Origin: Solenopsis invicta
Taxonomy: Eukaryota; Arthropoda; Insecta; Hymenoptera; Formicidae
Length of the DNA: 64,000 nt
Direction of reading: 5' to 3'
Assembly: GCF_016802725.1 (NCBI RefSeq)
Contig: NC_052677.1
Coordinates: 18,546,329 to 18,610,328, forward strand
Positions 25,053 through 38,149 of this stretch are shown in pieces. Both the position numbers and the translations under genes were made by a program. How positions within the stretch are numbered: the first letter of the stretch is position 1; the number at the start of each line of letters is the position of its first letter. Under the pieces are notes generated by a model. That model worked only from the letters and a program-made list of their open reading frames with translations, was not told where the DNA came from and made no database searches.

Positions 25053-27529
25053 AGCTTTTATTAAAAATAGTAATAAAAGAACTTTTATCTCACAGCGTTA
25101 CCAATTTATTTTAAATTGTATTGTTAATTTATAAAATTGAAATATTTGTGAAAAATTCTTTTATACTTATTTATTATATTTTTCAAATAATATCTCGAGA
25201 AGAGCATTTTTCATCGAGCAAGTTGCAAAAATAAAAATGTTGACATTATTGAAGAAAATCGTCATCGATGAAAATCGGAAATAATAAAAGCTATTAGATC
25301 GCGATTGATTCCTAATTCGCGTTCTTTTGCTAAATTAATATTATGAATTTGATTTCATCGTCATAACAAGTTATACAACGCGACATCCGTTTCTAATCGG
25401 ATTTCGCGTAGCACTGCTCATTGGCTACAGCCGAAGCAGTTGACAAATTCCTTCGTAACCGTTGCAATCGTTGGTTGCTTGCAAAGTTGTAACCGCGTGA
25501 GTCTTCCGGAAAGCTGCCACGTAACCGTCGAATTAGAGCGACGATGAAAGACCAATTCCCGGGTAATCGAACTAGCTCTCGCTTCCCGTTAGCCTCCGTA
25601 CGAGACGTTATATTGCTTCATCTCTCGAGTTCGACAGAAATTCCCGAGCTGCGCCAAAGCGGAGCAGTTGGCTTTTTCTCATCTCCCCTTTAACGTCTTT
25701 AACGTCGAAACATCGTTCGTCAGCTCCCCGTCGTATCCTCTTTCAATCACCCTCGCGCGCGCGTAACGGATGAATATATCTCGTTGCCAAACTAGGAACT
25801 ACGTGTGCTATCTCAATAAATAATTTTGATCAATTAATTGAAACTAGAGATACATAATTATTTCCAACATATTTGAACAATGATATATTAATTAACGCAC
25901 TCGTGAATACAAAATTGAATGTGAACGTTTGTATTACAAATCTAACGCAAATGGCCATGCCTCTCTCCGCCTCTTGGTTTAGTATGCTTTCTACATCCTC
26001 CTCGCTTTCGTACCAGCCGAATGTGCAGCGAGCTATTTAAACTTTCGGTCAACGGAGGAGTAGTTAAAGTTTGAGAAATTCGGGTAACGCGTGTGTACTT
26101 TAATTAACACGCATACGTAGGGAAGTTCCTTGGTTATTAAGCCCTGTCGTCTGGAAATTGGATGTACAAATCCTGCAATGCTCACCCCGTGGCGTTATAC
26201 ATTCGCATTTGTATCCGTATACACATTCATATAAATTCTTGATTTGTCGTGAAATATAGTTGCGCGAATATACAATACACATTCAGCAGGCTAACATTTA
26301 ATAACAAATGGGCTTCAATTATTACAACCTTTTTCGCAGACATATTTGTCGCATCGATTTATATTTACATTTCATTAAACTTTATGTTTCAAAATGACAC
26401 GTGCCGCTTGAAAAATATATTTTTCGTGTGAAATACTTTAACGCGCGCGCGCGTGCGCGCTATGGAATTTCCATGTAGTAAGACTTTAAGACCCCCAGAG
26501 AGATTGAAATGAAGGATTCGCTTGATTAGATTATAGCTAAGCTGCCCCAATTATCCATAGAACGGAAAAAGCTCGGACGGGGGATGCAGCTGATTACCCC
26601 GGCGGGGTGTAGTAAATCCTAAAATCCACCGAATTTCGAAGCTCCGAGGTATGTCGTAATCGAGTCACTCCGCGGTCAATCTTAAACTACCGAGTTGTAC
26701 GAGTGACTCTGCGGCACTCGCGCGCGCGCGCGCTCCGGCACTTTAATCCAAGGGACTTGAGAGTGCACCTGGTAGACGACGCTGGTATATCTCTCCCCGG
26801 CTGGTTGTGCCGCTGTGCGAACTTCGGGCTGGCTTGCGAGAGAGATGGGCGTTGGGAGGGCGCGGGGATGGTAGACCCAATTACATCTCGTTCGTGCAGA
26901 ATTGGACGAATACATACAAGATGCTTAAGACGCCTTAACTATCTTGGGATTTGTACCCACATTCTAACTGTCGAGATTCGTTTAAATACCACCCTACGCC
27001 GGACTTTCGTCGGTTACCGTGGATTTCTATCAACCTATAAATCCATCACTGCGAACTCTGACAAACAGATTTTACCCAAATGGGCTGGACTTTTGTATTT
27101 TTCATTGTAATTTACGACTTGGATTTCAATAATTTTTACTCCGGCCGTTTGATATAATATTTACAAGTATTTGCCTGAGTTTTATTTATCGTCTAATTAA
27201 GCGACAAAATTTCACAATCGCGCTAATATATAAGTATCATGAAAATATGAGACTTGTTATAAATAATTATTAGGTTGAATTCGATCGATCGTACGACGTT
27301 TAATACGAGTGATTTTTTTATTTGTCGCAGAACGCTACAAATACGAAGAAGCTGGCATTTTCTACGAGCGACAACCAAGTACGAGGTGGCGATGAAAGAA
27401 ATTTGGAGAAATTGAAAACTCAAGGTCAATCACCGATTAATGTACATCCCAGTTTCGGGTTAATGGAGCGCAACCACCCATGGAAGGGAAACGCGATGAC
27501 ACGCTGCCAGCCGAAGATGGAGGTTTCTT
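25053..27529. other. no gene recognised
   Basis: GC-richer patches lie at 25380-25780 and 26500-26900, with alternating CG runs at 26441-26460 and near 26720. Nothing coding was identified. Confidence 0.5.
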
Positions 27530-28116
27530 AAGCCGGGATTAGAAGGTCGCCTAAAACCCAAGCTCTCCTGTCCTCATCTCAGATCGATCAAATCATTGAC
27601 GCGAGCTGCTCGAGGAGCCGCTTTAAACTTGCCGCACTAGATTCGGCAGCGGGCACGGAAGCTGCTTCAATCACGCGCGGCAAGGAGGAATCTGCGGAAA
27701 TCTAAAACTGTGATTCTACATGACGACTGATCCGCCAGGAGAGAGGAGGGAAAAAGGAGAGTCGCTCGAGTGGCCTTGATCTCGAATGATCAAAGCACCG
27801 CCCGCTGAGAACAGATTTATTCTATGTCTTGCGAACTTTCGAGAGGCCGGTTGTCGCGGCGTAGACGTTGCGGCACAAACGATGCGCTGGTCGGTGAATT
27901 AAAGCGTGTACCTGGGGCTGCTCGTTCGGACAATCGATAATGCTGGGTCGTAAAACTCCGCGCGAGGCACGTAGCGTGTCTGATAAATAATGCAATTCTA
28001 TCGAGAGGATAGATGTCTCGAGGTGTGAAGCGAAAAGCGCTGGGTCACTCTTAGCACCTCGAACAGAGATCTCGAAACGCTTCGTATCAATTACGACGCG
28101 GACACTGATTTGTGCA

Positions 28117-28121
<5 letters not shown>

Positions 28122-28148
<27 letters not shown>

Positions 28149-28149
28149 C
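28122..28149 (+). repeat. (CT)n microsatellite
   Basis: A CT tract lies upstream of the putative first exon. Its complement is GAGA-like and could bind a GAGA-type factor in insects; that role is inferred only. Confidence 0.9.
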
Positions 28150-28948
28150 CTCCCTCGTGAAGTTGACCTGGAATGCCAGATCCCCCTCGGAAGAACTGAA
28201 CAAGGGTTAATTGGAAATTAGGAATCGAGTGTATTTATCCGAGACAAGTGATCGTGCGCGTGCTTAGACGAGTGTCGGAGAAAGCGACGAGTGCGCGGAT
28301 TTCCTTACATTTTTTTTGCGGACTAGGCCGATTTCCGTGACGTCATTGCGAAAACGATTCGGAATAGTGTGTCGGATTTGGTAAATATTTGTCGGTACTT
28401 CGAAATCGAGTAGTTTAACGCGTCACGAAGCATCTCATCGTGATTCAAAGCTCGCCCGATGTGAATCGAAAAAGGGGTCTTTCCATATTGACACGCCATA
28501 TCAAACACAGCTCGCGCAGAGACCCGGGCGCGACGTGCCGGAGTGCATAAATCGTACGTGTACGAGCAATTAAGAAGTAAATCGGAAGAGAGGTAATTAA
28601 CGTAGTATCTAAAGTACGAAGACGCGCATGCCTCGCGGTAATTAATTACTTTCAATGTGAGTTTAGAAAAGTCGGAGAATCTCTTGGGTATCATTATACG
28701 CGGACTTGCAGAATGGCACGTAACTCGTGAATAAAAGCCGTGTAGCGTATAAATTTCTCGGATAGTCCTAATTACCCAAGTACCGCGAAGTTGTATGAAC
28801 TGAACTCCGGCGCGATTGCGAAGAACCCCTTTCGCGGGATCCCCTTTTACGGGAATCTTTAAAATATACAGGGGCGAGAGAGAAGAGAGTGCGCGCGTGA
28901 GTCGCAAGCCGTTCTAATTCCGCGAGAGTCAACCTAGTTTTGCGCCCG

Positions 28949-28990
28949 GCAATTCTGGGCAATTTTGGGCAATTCTGGGCAATTCTGGGC
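28949..28990 (+). repeat. 10-bp tandem repeat, four copies
   Basis: The unit GGCAATTCTG is repeated four times, with one copy carrying a C-to-T change (AATTTTG). Confidence 0.9.
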
Positions 28991-29728
28991 GAGCCGGAAT
29001 GCGGACGGTGCCGTATGTGCTTCGTTAAACTGACAATAATCGTCAACCGCGTGTCACGAACTTGTACGTGGGAAAGCGAGTGTTGGCAAATGAAATTCCG
29101 GCCGTGCACATACGACGATGTCGTGTCGTGATTTGAGCACTCGAGCATCAACGTACTCGTGAAAATTCGACGGTGTGTTGCGCATCTCGACGAGGAAGAA
29201 AATTGTCACGAGGAGAAAACGGAAGAAATCTAAGATTCGAGAGGAGATTATTCGCGAGTTACTTTGAAAGTAAAAACCAATTTGATACACACTTGACACA
29301 AAGAGGATCGGGAGAGCGGGTTGTTCGTCGACGACCGACAGAGGATGACGGTCCTTATCAAAGCATTGATAACCTGTCGATTCGTTTGAATATCCGTAAG
29401 AGGACGATCACGGAAAGAGCGATTGCCACAAAGGAGCGTCGCGTCACGCCATCGAACAGCTATTTCAGAAAAATAACATTTGTTAGGAAAGTTTGATCGC
29501 GATTACGGATAGTTATCACCGGAAAACCATAATCGACAATTGTTGCCGCTAGGCAAATGATGGACCTTATCGGGGACGACATGTGATACGATGGACGAGT
29601 GGTGTGCGCGATTAGCTACGAAAGAATGACGGTGATGTGTGAGTCCTTCATGGATATTGCTCAGTGCCGGGATGTTGCAGTGAGTAACTGTCAATAAAAG
29701 AGCGACGAGTGTGACACAACGAGATCAG

Positions 29729-29730
29729 TT

Positions 29731-29784
<54 letters not shown>

Positions 29785-29813
29785 TCGTTGTCGTCGTTGT
29801 GTCGTTGTCAACG
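29729..29813 (+). repeat. (TCG)n microsatellite in the presumed 5' UTR
   Basis: The TCG tract is pure for about 54 bp, then broken by CATCGTTGTCG. It ends 56 bp upstream of the ATG at 29869. The stop at 29827 means it is not translated in frame with that ATG. Confidence 0.95.
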
Positions 29814-29868
29814 CCGCGAAGAAGGGTAAGAAAAGAGCCGTCCGATACCGCTCATAGAAATACCCAGC

Positions 29869-29938
29869 ATGAAGGATCATCGAGGAGGATGGCTGCGCGC
29901 CGTGCTGCCCCTGATAACGTTCCTCTCGCATCAGACAG
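29869..29938 (+). CDS. probable first coding exon, signal-peptide-like N-terminus
   Basis: An ATG at 29869 has A at -3 and G at +4, a strong eukaryotic start context. The frame has a TAA at 29827-29829, so this is the first possible start after that stop. The exon encodes 23 residues plus one base. They begin MKDHRGGWLR and continue with the hydrophobic run AVLPLITFL, giving a basic-then-hydrophobic layout typical of a secretory signal peptide. The exon ends in ACAG followed by the consensus donor GTGAGT at 29939, so the intron is phase 1. Phase-1 introns just after a signal peptide are common in genes for secreted and cell-surface proteins, including immunoglobulin-superfamily receptors, but nothing here identifies the family. 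No downstream exon was recognised, which suggests a long first intron. The alternative is a chance ORF next to a chance donor; the combination of start, stop, hydrophobic core and donor makes that less likely. Confidence 0.55.
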
Positions 29939-29947
29939 GTGAGTGCG
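29939..29947 (+). promoter_or_regulatory. splice donor (5' splice site)
   Basis: The sequence ACAG|GTGAGTGCG matches the metazoan donor consensus closely. It closes the putative signal-peptide exon. An (ATT)n microsatellite starts 17 bases into the intron. Confidence 0.5.
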
Positions 29948-29955
29948 ATCTTGTA

Positions 29956-29956
29956 C

Positions 29957-30006
<50 letters not shown>
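29956..30006 (+). repeat. (ATT)n microsatellite in intron start
   Basis: An uninterrupted trinucleotide tract begins 17 bases after the splice donor. Confidence 0.95.
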
Positions 30007-33000
30007 GCGCCGGCTCTTTTTTCCACAAGGCTCTAAAGAAGGCCGAGCCGTGCGAGATGTTCTCCGTCATCTGTTGCTTAATCGCGCCAGCCGTGAAAAT
30101 TTATCGTTATAAAAGATAAATTATATTTTAAGTTGAGAAATTTGTTGTAAAAAGAGCATAATAGTAGTGTTGCGAGAAAAAGCCCTAAAACTTTTACCTT
30201 GTATATTAAAGCAGATATATTATGAAAGTTGAGTAATTTGAGAAAAGAGATTGTATTCTTTGAAAATAAAATTACAAAACAGGGTGAGGAAGGGATAATT
30301 TTAGGTGAATATTCTGTAATCGTTTGTGCGCTCTTTTTTTGAATAAAGTTCTCAATTTACATCGCACAGTGATTTAGCGACTAAATGAAATAGATGATTA
30401 TGATCGATAATCAAAATTTTAAGCGGATTATTACGAGGTGCGAGTGCACAAATACGTTCGAGCTAACTAAATAGAATTCCATGAATGTAATCTAGAGCGG
30501 TGGATAAACGAATATTTTTTTGCTATTTCCTGATGGCCCAAATAAACTTAAAACGGTGCAACGACACTCTGTCGCTCATTCGAACAAAGCGCCAGTGTGT
30601 CAGTAAAATAGGCCACACCGACACGGTGTATTGTTTTTCACACACGCGCACGCGATTATATCGAAATGTATATCACGAATAAAATACTGTAAGGGAGACC
30701 CAATTTTCGATGGAATATTGCGATTTAATGAGCTTCGAGCTAACCAGCTTTTACAGGATGTGGTTTATTAACGGATCGAACGAGATGGAGTTTTATTTAT
30801 TTATTTTTATTTAACTCTAATACAAGTTTGTTTTCTAGGACGTTCGATAATTAAATATCTCGCGGTATAATTTGTTAGAAGTTAATCCGCCGTAACCTAT
30901 AAAATAATTAGTCGGACATTTGTAAAAAAAAAAAAAATTGAGATGGCGGCTCTATCAGATATTCGTGCTCTCTTTTCTCGGAAAAGGGTTTCCACGGATA
31001 AAAAAAAATAGTCGTGTTATCGTGACATTTCGCGTGATAAGACGAATTCCGAACGTAGTTCCTATCCGAGAGCCGAAGAATTACCGAAAGGTAGAATGGC
31101 TTCTCGTGTATTCCAGTATTCTTAAATACCGCGGGCCCCGCTATCGCATTCCAGTTGATTTCCATGCAATGAATGGACTCATGAATAAAGCGCTTTAAAC
31201 CAGATCGCTCGAGATCGTTCGGCGAAAGGCATTCTGCCAATAATTTCAGAGTGAACTCTATCGACATACTGAGTTATTCATAAATCGCTATATATATGCT
31301 AAATTACGTTAAATCAAGAACAGTTGGTAGGAGCAACGAGCGATTTGATTGTTAAAATCAGAGGTTCTAAGCTGCTTTTGTCCCAAACTGTATTTCTATT
31401 ATATTATATCTTTGTCAGAGTCATTTGCAGATTATAATCCGACGTTTTTCTCATTAGAAGATTGAAAAAGCTTGTTTTTATAAATAGTGTAAAAGGTTTA
31501 TTATTTAGAACACTCCTTAAAGGAGATATCGATCGGATGTCGTGTCGGACATGTAGCGGAAATTCACTCGTTCGTCATAAACACGCTTCACGAGTAAACC
31601 GTATATAAATTACCTGAAATTTTGCCACGTCCAGAAATGATGAATAATATGGGGCCATAATGTTACACGTATACAGACACATTGCCGATGCAAGGAAATT
31701 CTATTTATGGTACTTTCCTGCATCGCGAAATTGCCTTTCAGACAGAAATTCTATTAGAAATTAAGAGTACAGTTTACTCAGTTATATATTATTGAAAACT
31801 CATATAAAAATATTATTAAAAAACTTAAAATAGAAATTGGAAAGCAAACATTACATTTTTTTTAGGGCAATTTACTTAGGAATACTGTTTGATTTATTAC
31901 AAATTTCACGTAGAAACTGACGATAAGGGTAAATATTGAGATAAATTATCGAGCCCACTGGAAGTACGTAGGCAGATAACTTTGTGTATTTGCATATGAG
32001 CAAAAAACTTGAATATAATTTTGCGACACCGTTAGACCTCGAAAAACTACAAACCGAATTAGACATGCCCTGTAATTAACGCGTCTCGATTCTGCCGGCT
32101 GTTAGCTTTGGGAAAATAAACATTGCCCGAATTAGCAGAACAAATTTTCCTCGTTTCCCAACGGCATTCCCTTCGCTCTTCCGGGTGACTTTCATCGTGT
32201 GCCATCTCTGGCCCCGAGGAACGAGGTGTCCGGAAATTCCATCGAGGAGCTCGAACTTTCTTACGAACGCTACGGAAAATTGAATTTTTAAGCGACAGGT
32301 TATTTGCGAGTGGCTGACTGACTCTGACTTCGTTTGTCCGTGTATATTTTCCGATTTGTTGCGACTTGTCCATGTTACCGTTGAAACGAAAGCTAATTAT
32401 AACTGCAACATTACAACGAGCAAGTTCGATGCGACTCTCAGTATTGTGACTCCGCACTCCGCAATCCGTAATTCGAACCAACAGTTTTGCTTTTATTTAT
32501 TCGCAAAATCACCATTACAGCGTCAATAGAAGCTGTATAAATTACGACTTTTTTTTTAATAATAAACCGATATTTCGAAAATATCGATAAAATCAGAAAT
32601 TTATTTGAAAGAGATATTTTCATTGAACCGATAAAAGAGATAATATTTATCGCGCTGAATCGAAAGGGTCGACAATTCACCGCACAATGAGAGACGTGGA
32701 AATACAAATTGCTTTTTTATATCAATGTCGAATTTGCATTACTATACGACGATTATTTTCATTTTGCGATTTTGTAATTTACTTTGATCACCGCTACCGA
32801 AAGCGGCAGGACGTGCGGGCGAGAGAATCGATTTCGTGGGTGAATTCGCTCGCGGCGTATCTCGACGACTCGCTGCTCGAATTTCTTAATGCATCGATCC
32901 ACGCGGATACAGTTGTATGTGCATAATATGTAAATGCTATCCGGACATTGATAGTCCGATGTCTCTCTCGACGAGCATTGAGCCAGAGAATTATAGATAT

Positions 33001-36000
33001 CGAGCGGGCTTGTAACACGTTTGTGGAATGCGGTTGATTGTAAGTCGAGAAGCCAATTTGCCAAACTCTCGAGTTCGTCGAGGACGGGCGAAGGAGATGC
33101 CGCAAGAACGTGCAGTGCTCCATTGAAGTTGCAGAGAGAGAGAAGAGAGTAGATGTTATTATATACCTCTGTAACAGAGGCTATGATACATTCTAACTTT
33201 GCCTGCTGTCTTGCATCACCTTTAAACGTCACAATTAATTGCACAATTAATTGCACTACGCGTTATTAAACTCGACACCAGCTCAACTTTTACGCACCCG
33301 ATAAATACGTTGTTTCCCGAAAGCATTAAACTAATCATGCGATGCTTCGATAAGATGCACGCGCATTTAATTCTAAAGCGACACTCTGGCTACGACTACC
33401 CAGACTTTTTTTCTCGAAAATTGACGTTTTTATAATTTGAAAGTTAGCTAATGTACTTGGCAGATTTGTCAGAAAACAAGCTAGGATATCTTTTATCTTT
33501 TGCCTAAAAAAAGCATCAATCAGCGAATAATTTTCAAATAATAACTACCGAAAGCTTGTACTGGATATGTTATAATGTATCGCACGTTTGTTCTTGAAAA
33601 ACTACTTTTTTTTCTTTAAATTTAAAGTTTGTAGTTTTGAAACAATATTTAAAAAGACTTTTGTCCTATTTGGAAACCAGCAAATACAAATTTTTGAAAA
33701 AAAAAAAAATATTTTTTTTTAATTTCTGTTTTTTTTTTATTATAACTTGTATGTACATTTACTCGTATTTTACCGTTGTATTTCTGAATGTCAATTTTTC
33801 GATTGAAAAAACAATTTGTTGCGATATATTCATTTTTATGAATATTACTGGGTAATCAAAGTTGGGTTGGGTATTGTGCCATGCCTAGTGTGTCGTTTCC
33901 ATGTCAAAACGGATAATAATGTCGTTTTAAGGGTTAAGATTGGCCGTCGCAGACGGCGAGAATAGTATTATTTAATAATTAACGCTTCATTGGTTTATTG
34001 AATGTTGAGATATATCAAGACTACCGGAATGACGCAAAAGTTCAAAAGACACTCGCGAGATATTTAAGAAATCTCTGGAAGATTGAAATATCCTTTAGAG
34101 ACAGTTTTTCCAATGTTGCGCTATTCAAGTACTTGACACAGTCACGTACTTCGTTTTTCCAATAACGATGACGCGTTTTTAATTTCCTTTGTCGCCGGAT
34201 ACATAGAATATCCGTGGTAACTCTGGAACCCTTTGTCTATATTCTACTTTATATCATAGCGAATGCCGAAAAATTGAATTGCGGTGTAGCCGGTCGGCAC
34301 AGCCGCACAGTAAATCGAAACTCTCCGCAGAGATGCCGATACAATCGAACATAGAGACGAACGTAGAGAGAAAGAGAGAGAGAGAGAGAGAGAGCTCTGG
34401 GGGAGGGGGGTAGAAAGAGAGAGCGAGAACGTAAACCATTACTATTGAGCTTATCAAAGTGATTCACGTGACTGGCCGACGGCATTATGCAAATGAGCCG
34501 TAAAATTATCGTAGCCTTCAGGCATCGCCAGGCAAGGGAATACCTGAACTTTCCATTATACGTGACAGAACACGTTACTGTAACTATAGTTACAACTGAT
34601 ATCCGTTTCAGAAGGCAAAGATTACATAATAATTCTCCATTGGATGCAAACTGAGTTTTGAATAACCTGCATTCGTGAGAAGCGTTTATCTTAGCGCGTT
34701 ATGAGCTAAATCGTAATGAATATTACGTTTGAATAGTATAAACGCAATTTTTTGCGTAAAACTTTGCAGCAATTTATTCAACTTATATACATATTTTTCG
34801 ATTTATATAAAAAAAAAGTTAGAAAAGAAAGTAATAACTATTTCATAACTTTGAGTCTAGAATCGATAGAACAACACATTGACGAATGCAATCGTTACGT
34901 TTTCAATTAAAAATACTGATTATTAACAAAGTTATTATACAAAATGTAAATGAGGGCTGTATTATCATTTTCTCTTCTACAGTGTAATAAAAGTAAATAA
35001 ATTCCAACATGATCGCATCGAGAATTTACTAAAAGAGATTGCGGAGATTTTTATTTCGCGGTAGTAATATAGGGGATTAATGATTTGAAGAGAGAGATAG
35101 AGGGAGGAGAGAGAGTTGACAGGCGAAAGATGGCAGCTTCGTCCGGTGTGCCTCTTAGCGAGCTATCAATGTCTTCGTTCCACTTGGTTCGAGGAAACAG
35201 GAAGCGATTCCTCCAATGGCCGTCGAGAATGTGTCCGGCAAATTTATACGCGCAGACAGCTGCAGCAACGAGCGCGCACTTACATCGCTTCGAGAATAGA
35301 AAAGGGATTACGGTGGGCGAAGAGAGCGATGGCTCTAAAATTGGATCAAAGATTTTCGAACGGCGTCGATCGAGATTGCGCGGGCGCGCGAGCGTGGCAA
35401 AAGGATTTCCTGTCATAAACAGAGGGGCTGGCACACGTACGCGAGTACTCGCTCCTCTAATACAGCCCCCGGTAGACGAACGACTCGATTACCGCGCGTT
35501 ATGACGGAACATCGTTTCGCGGCGACGATACTGCCAAGCCGATAAAAAGTTACGATCCATATTGAACACGATTACGCTCAACTATGCACTTAATATCAAT
35601 ACTCTGATATCAATACTCTTCGTGTTTGCCCTCTTGAACAAATTCGAGCGAAGTAATATTACCGTATAATTGATCGTTAAGGCGAGCTCAAAGGCAAGCA
35701 TAACTCAACCCTCGAGATAAATCCGCTCGTTTACAGCCGACACTCAGTGCAAACTGCAGTTCATTACAGTCCGATGAATCGCCGCATTTGCGTGAATCGC
35801 ATTACGCCGATCTCGAGAGAACTCACGCGTGGCGTTTGTAGACTAGACGCCCGTCGATATACGTATACTCCTCGCAGCTGGACCGCTAGGCGCCTAACAC
35901 CCACGGGAATAAATACGTGTGCGCTATCGCAGCGACGACGGAGCTGACTCTGTTTATATTTTCAGATAAAGTTTTCTAGTCGATTTGGTCGGGCTTAATT

Positions 36001-37179
36001 ACTGCCTCTCGCCTGTCTCTCGGCGAACGCAGTTCTCAGCGGCTATTAATTTCTTCGGTAAATGGGCTCCGTTGGAGGAGAAATTAAGAGCGAGTTTGTT
36101 TCGATGGTATAAATGGATCATTTTTGGAGAAATTTTTAAATGTGCGTAAATGTTTGTTCTCTGTCGTTGATTACGAAACTAGTTTTCGCGCTTATATATT
36201 ATCAAGATTAAAATATAATGGACGACCTGTTTACAAAGTTAATTGCACAAGTCGGATACTCTCGTAGATAAATGGCGTAATATTATTAAAGTTGCAGGGC
36301 TTAAGTTAATTCAAACTTATGCTCGCTCGAGTATAATTCGCAACTACATAAAACTCTTTTTATTCGAAAGAGCTTCGCGGATCGTTCGCGCTAGGATTGA
36401 TCGTTCGAGCTGTAAATCTGCCTCCGTCAAACAGCATCAATGTTAATCGACGATTATCTCACGTTAGCGTTTTCGGGTTACGAAAGTAATCTGCGCCGGT
36501 CGATCTAGTTTACGATCCTTGACGTGATCGAAGCGGGAATAAGTTAGTCAGTGCACAGTCCGTGTACGTCTCGCGCTACAGTCCGTAGTTGCTCGATCTG
36601 ATTGAATCGCTCCGCCTTATCAGCGCGCAGATACGACCGTAATTCTGAAACATTCGGCTGATCTTGCGCCCGACCACCTTCCGGATCTTCCAATATCCGA
36701 CCGAGGAGACGAACGCGTGTGCTGTTATGGAAGTATCAGAAACCATCTCTGGCCGCATAAAATGCACCGCGACGTCGTAAAGTACCGACGGAGTAAAATA
36801 ATACGAGAAATAAAATGCGTCACATTATAGTTTATTTTTATAAACGACATATAACGATTCTAAATTCCCGATAATTGCAGACATTACAGATACATGGGTC
36901 TCTCTTCAATGTATATATTTTCGGCTGACCTTGGTATAAAATAGATTTCGTTTACGTTTGTATAAATAAGGTATTTTCGAAAATAGGAAAGATATATATA
37001 TTAAATTTATATTTTTCTGATCGTTTCCTTTATCGTGCAAAACTCATTTTAAATTTTGAAGATTTAGGTGATTTCAATATCCCAGTAAAAATCATTTAAG
37101 AATGCATAGGACATACTTATCTCAAAATATTACCAAAATTCTAAAAATTTCATAGAATATTCTAGTATTACGTTTGAGT
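30007..37179. other. probable intron of the gene starting at 29869; no exon seen
   Basis: If the exon at 29869 is real, this belongs to its intron. CpG-richer islands occur at 32050-33120 and 35050-36050. ORFs there lack recognisable domains and overlap on both strands. Poly-A and poly-T runs lie at 33690-33740, and a 14-bp tandem repeat (ATATCAATACTCTT) at about 35592-35620. Confidence 0.4.
34371..34394 (+). repeat. (GA)n microsatellite
   Basis: A short GA tract is followed by a G-rich run (GGGGGAGGGGGG-like, 34399-34411). Confidence 0.85.
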
Positions 37180-37425
37180 ATCTGTGTAAAATTCGAGCAC
37201 AATTCACTTATTGGTTCAAAAGTTTTTTTTTCGTTTACTCTTAAGTTTTATGTAAAATCACATCTTGCAGTACTTATGTGCAAATTTGATGGGAAAGTAT
37301 CATTACTAATTAAATCAAAATTTTTACATATACTTTTACATATAATAAAACTCTAATAAACATTCATGCAAAAATTTTTTGATAACTTTCAATTCGTATT
37401 GTATAGCCAAAACATCCTTGAGTTT
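37180..37425 (+). repeat. diverged dispersed repeat, copy B
   Basis: This is the partner of 722-985 in the same orientation. It carries CTTGCAGTACTTATGTGCAA, AAATCAAAATTTTTACATAT, then GATAACTTTCAATTCGTATT with GTATAG and AAAACATCCTT. Overall similarity is low and patchy. Confidence 0.4.
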
Positions 37426-37917
37426 TGCTAAGAAAAATTGTTAATACAGTAGCGTGCTACGATAACGCTTTAGAATTTTGTTGATTTGATTCAAAGAAAA
37501 TATGGTACTTGTGCGATTTCCTCTACACTCCTCTCGTAATTGAAAATTGTCATAGCTCTCTTCAACTGCAGCAGTGCTGCGCAGATTTTTTTTAGTCTAG
37601 TTGTATAAATAATATTCTTAGCAAAACCATCAGACTGGTCAACCGCGTGGTACATCGTATGGCAATAGCACGCGTGGTATGGTCTAGTATCGCGATTGAA
37701 AAATTGCCATGAGCCATAAAACATTCTCGCGTATTGCCCGATCCATTTCGCGAGTGGCACTACGTGAAAATAGGTTGTACTGCAAAATGTTTCGAAAAAG
37801 ACGCGTCGATTACGCGCGAACGGTTTGCGGCAAAATTGTTGCTACTGCAATTCGTTCGTCTTCTCGTTTTCCCATCCGGATGTCTAACGTTCGTTTCTCC
37901 AATGAGATTGATCTTTC

Positions 37918-37995
37918 CATCTCTTTCTCTATTTCTCTCTCTCTCTCGCTCTCTCTCTCGCTTTCTTTCTCTTTTTTTTCTTTCTCTTTCCTTCA
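37918..37995 (+). repeat. (TC)n imperfect microsatellite
   Basis: A pyrimidine tract with CTCGCTCTC interruptions extends over about 75 bp. Confidence 0.9.
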
Positions 37996-38149
37996 GGGAG
38001 AGCAATAATTGTGACAATACAAATGTCCAATAATTTCGAGAAAAAGTATAAAAAAATACGCGAAGAAACTCAAAAAAATTTACACGATGCAATGGGTACT
38101 GTGTACCTTTTCATGCAATTTGATCATTACGATTGTAGATGTGTGAGCT

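Larger units (their letters stand above)
27530..29868 (+). promoter_or_regulatory. GC/CpG-rich block upstream of the putative first exon; presumed promoter and 5' UTR
   Basis: This stretch is clearly richer in GC and CpG than its AT-rich surroundings and runs directly into the putative start codon at 29869. It contains a CT tract (28122-28149), a 10-bp tandem repeat (28949-28990) and a long TCG tract (29729-29813). Many upstream ATGs and stops are present and the short ORFs on both strands match nothing I recognise. A TCAGTT at 29725-29730 resembles an arthropod initiator, but I see no matching downstream promoter element. The transcription start is therefore not placed. Confidence 0.3.

Noticed and set aside
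28323..28907. 194-codon minus-strand ORF, longest in the window
   Set aside because: It overlaps another minus-strand ORF, has no domain I recognise, and sits in the GC-rich block upstream of the putative exon on the other strand.
29725..29730. TCAGTT as an arthropod initiator
   Set aside because: The motif is common and no TATA box or downstream promoter element is correctly spaced, so no start site was annotated.
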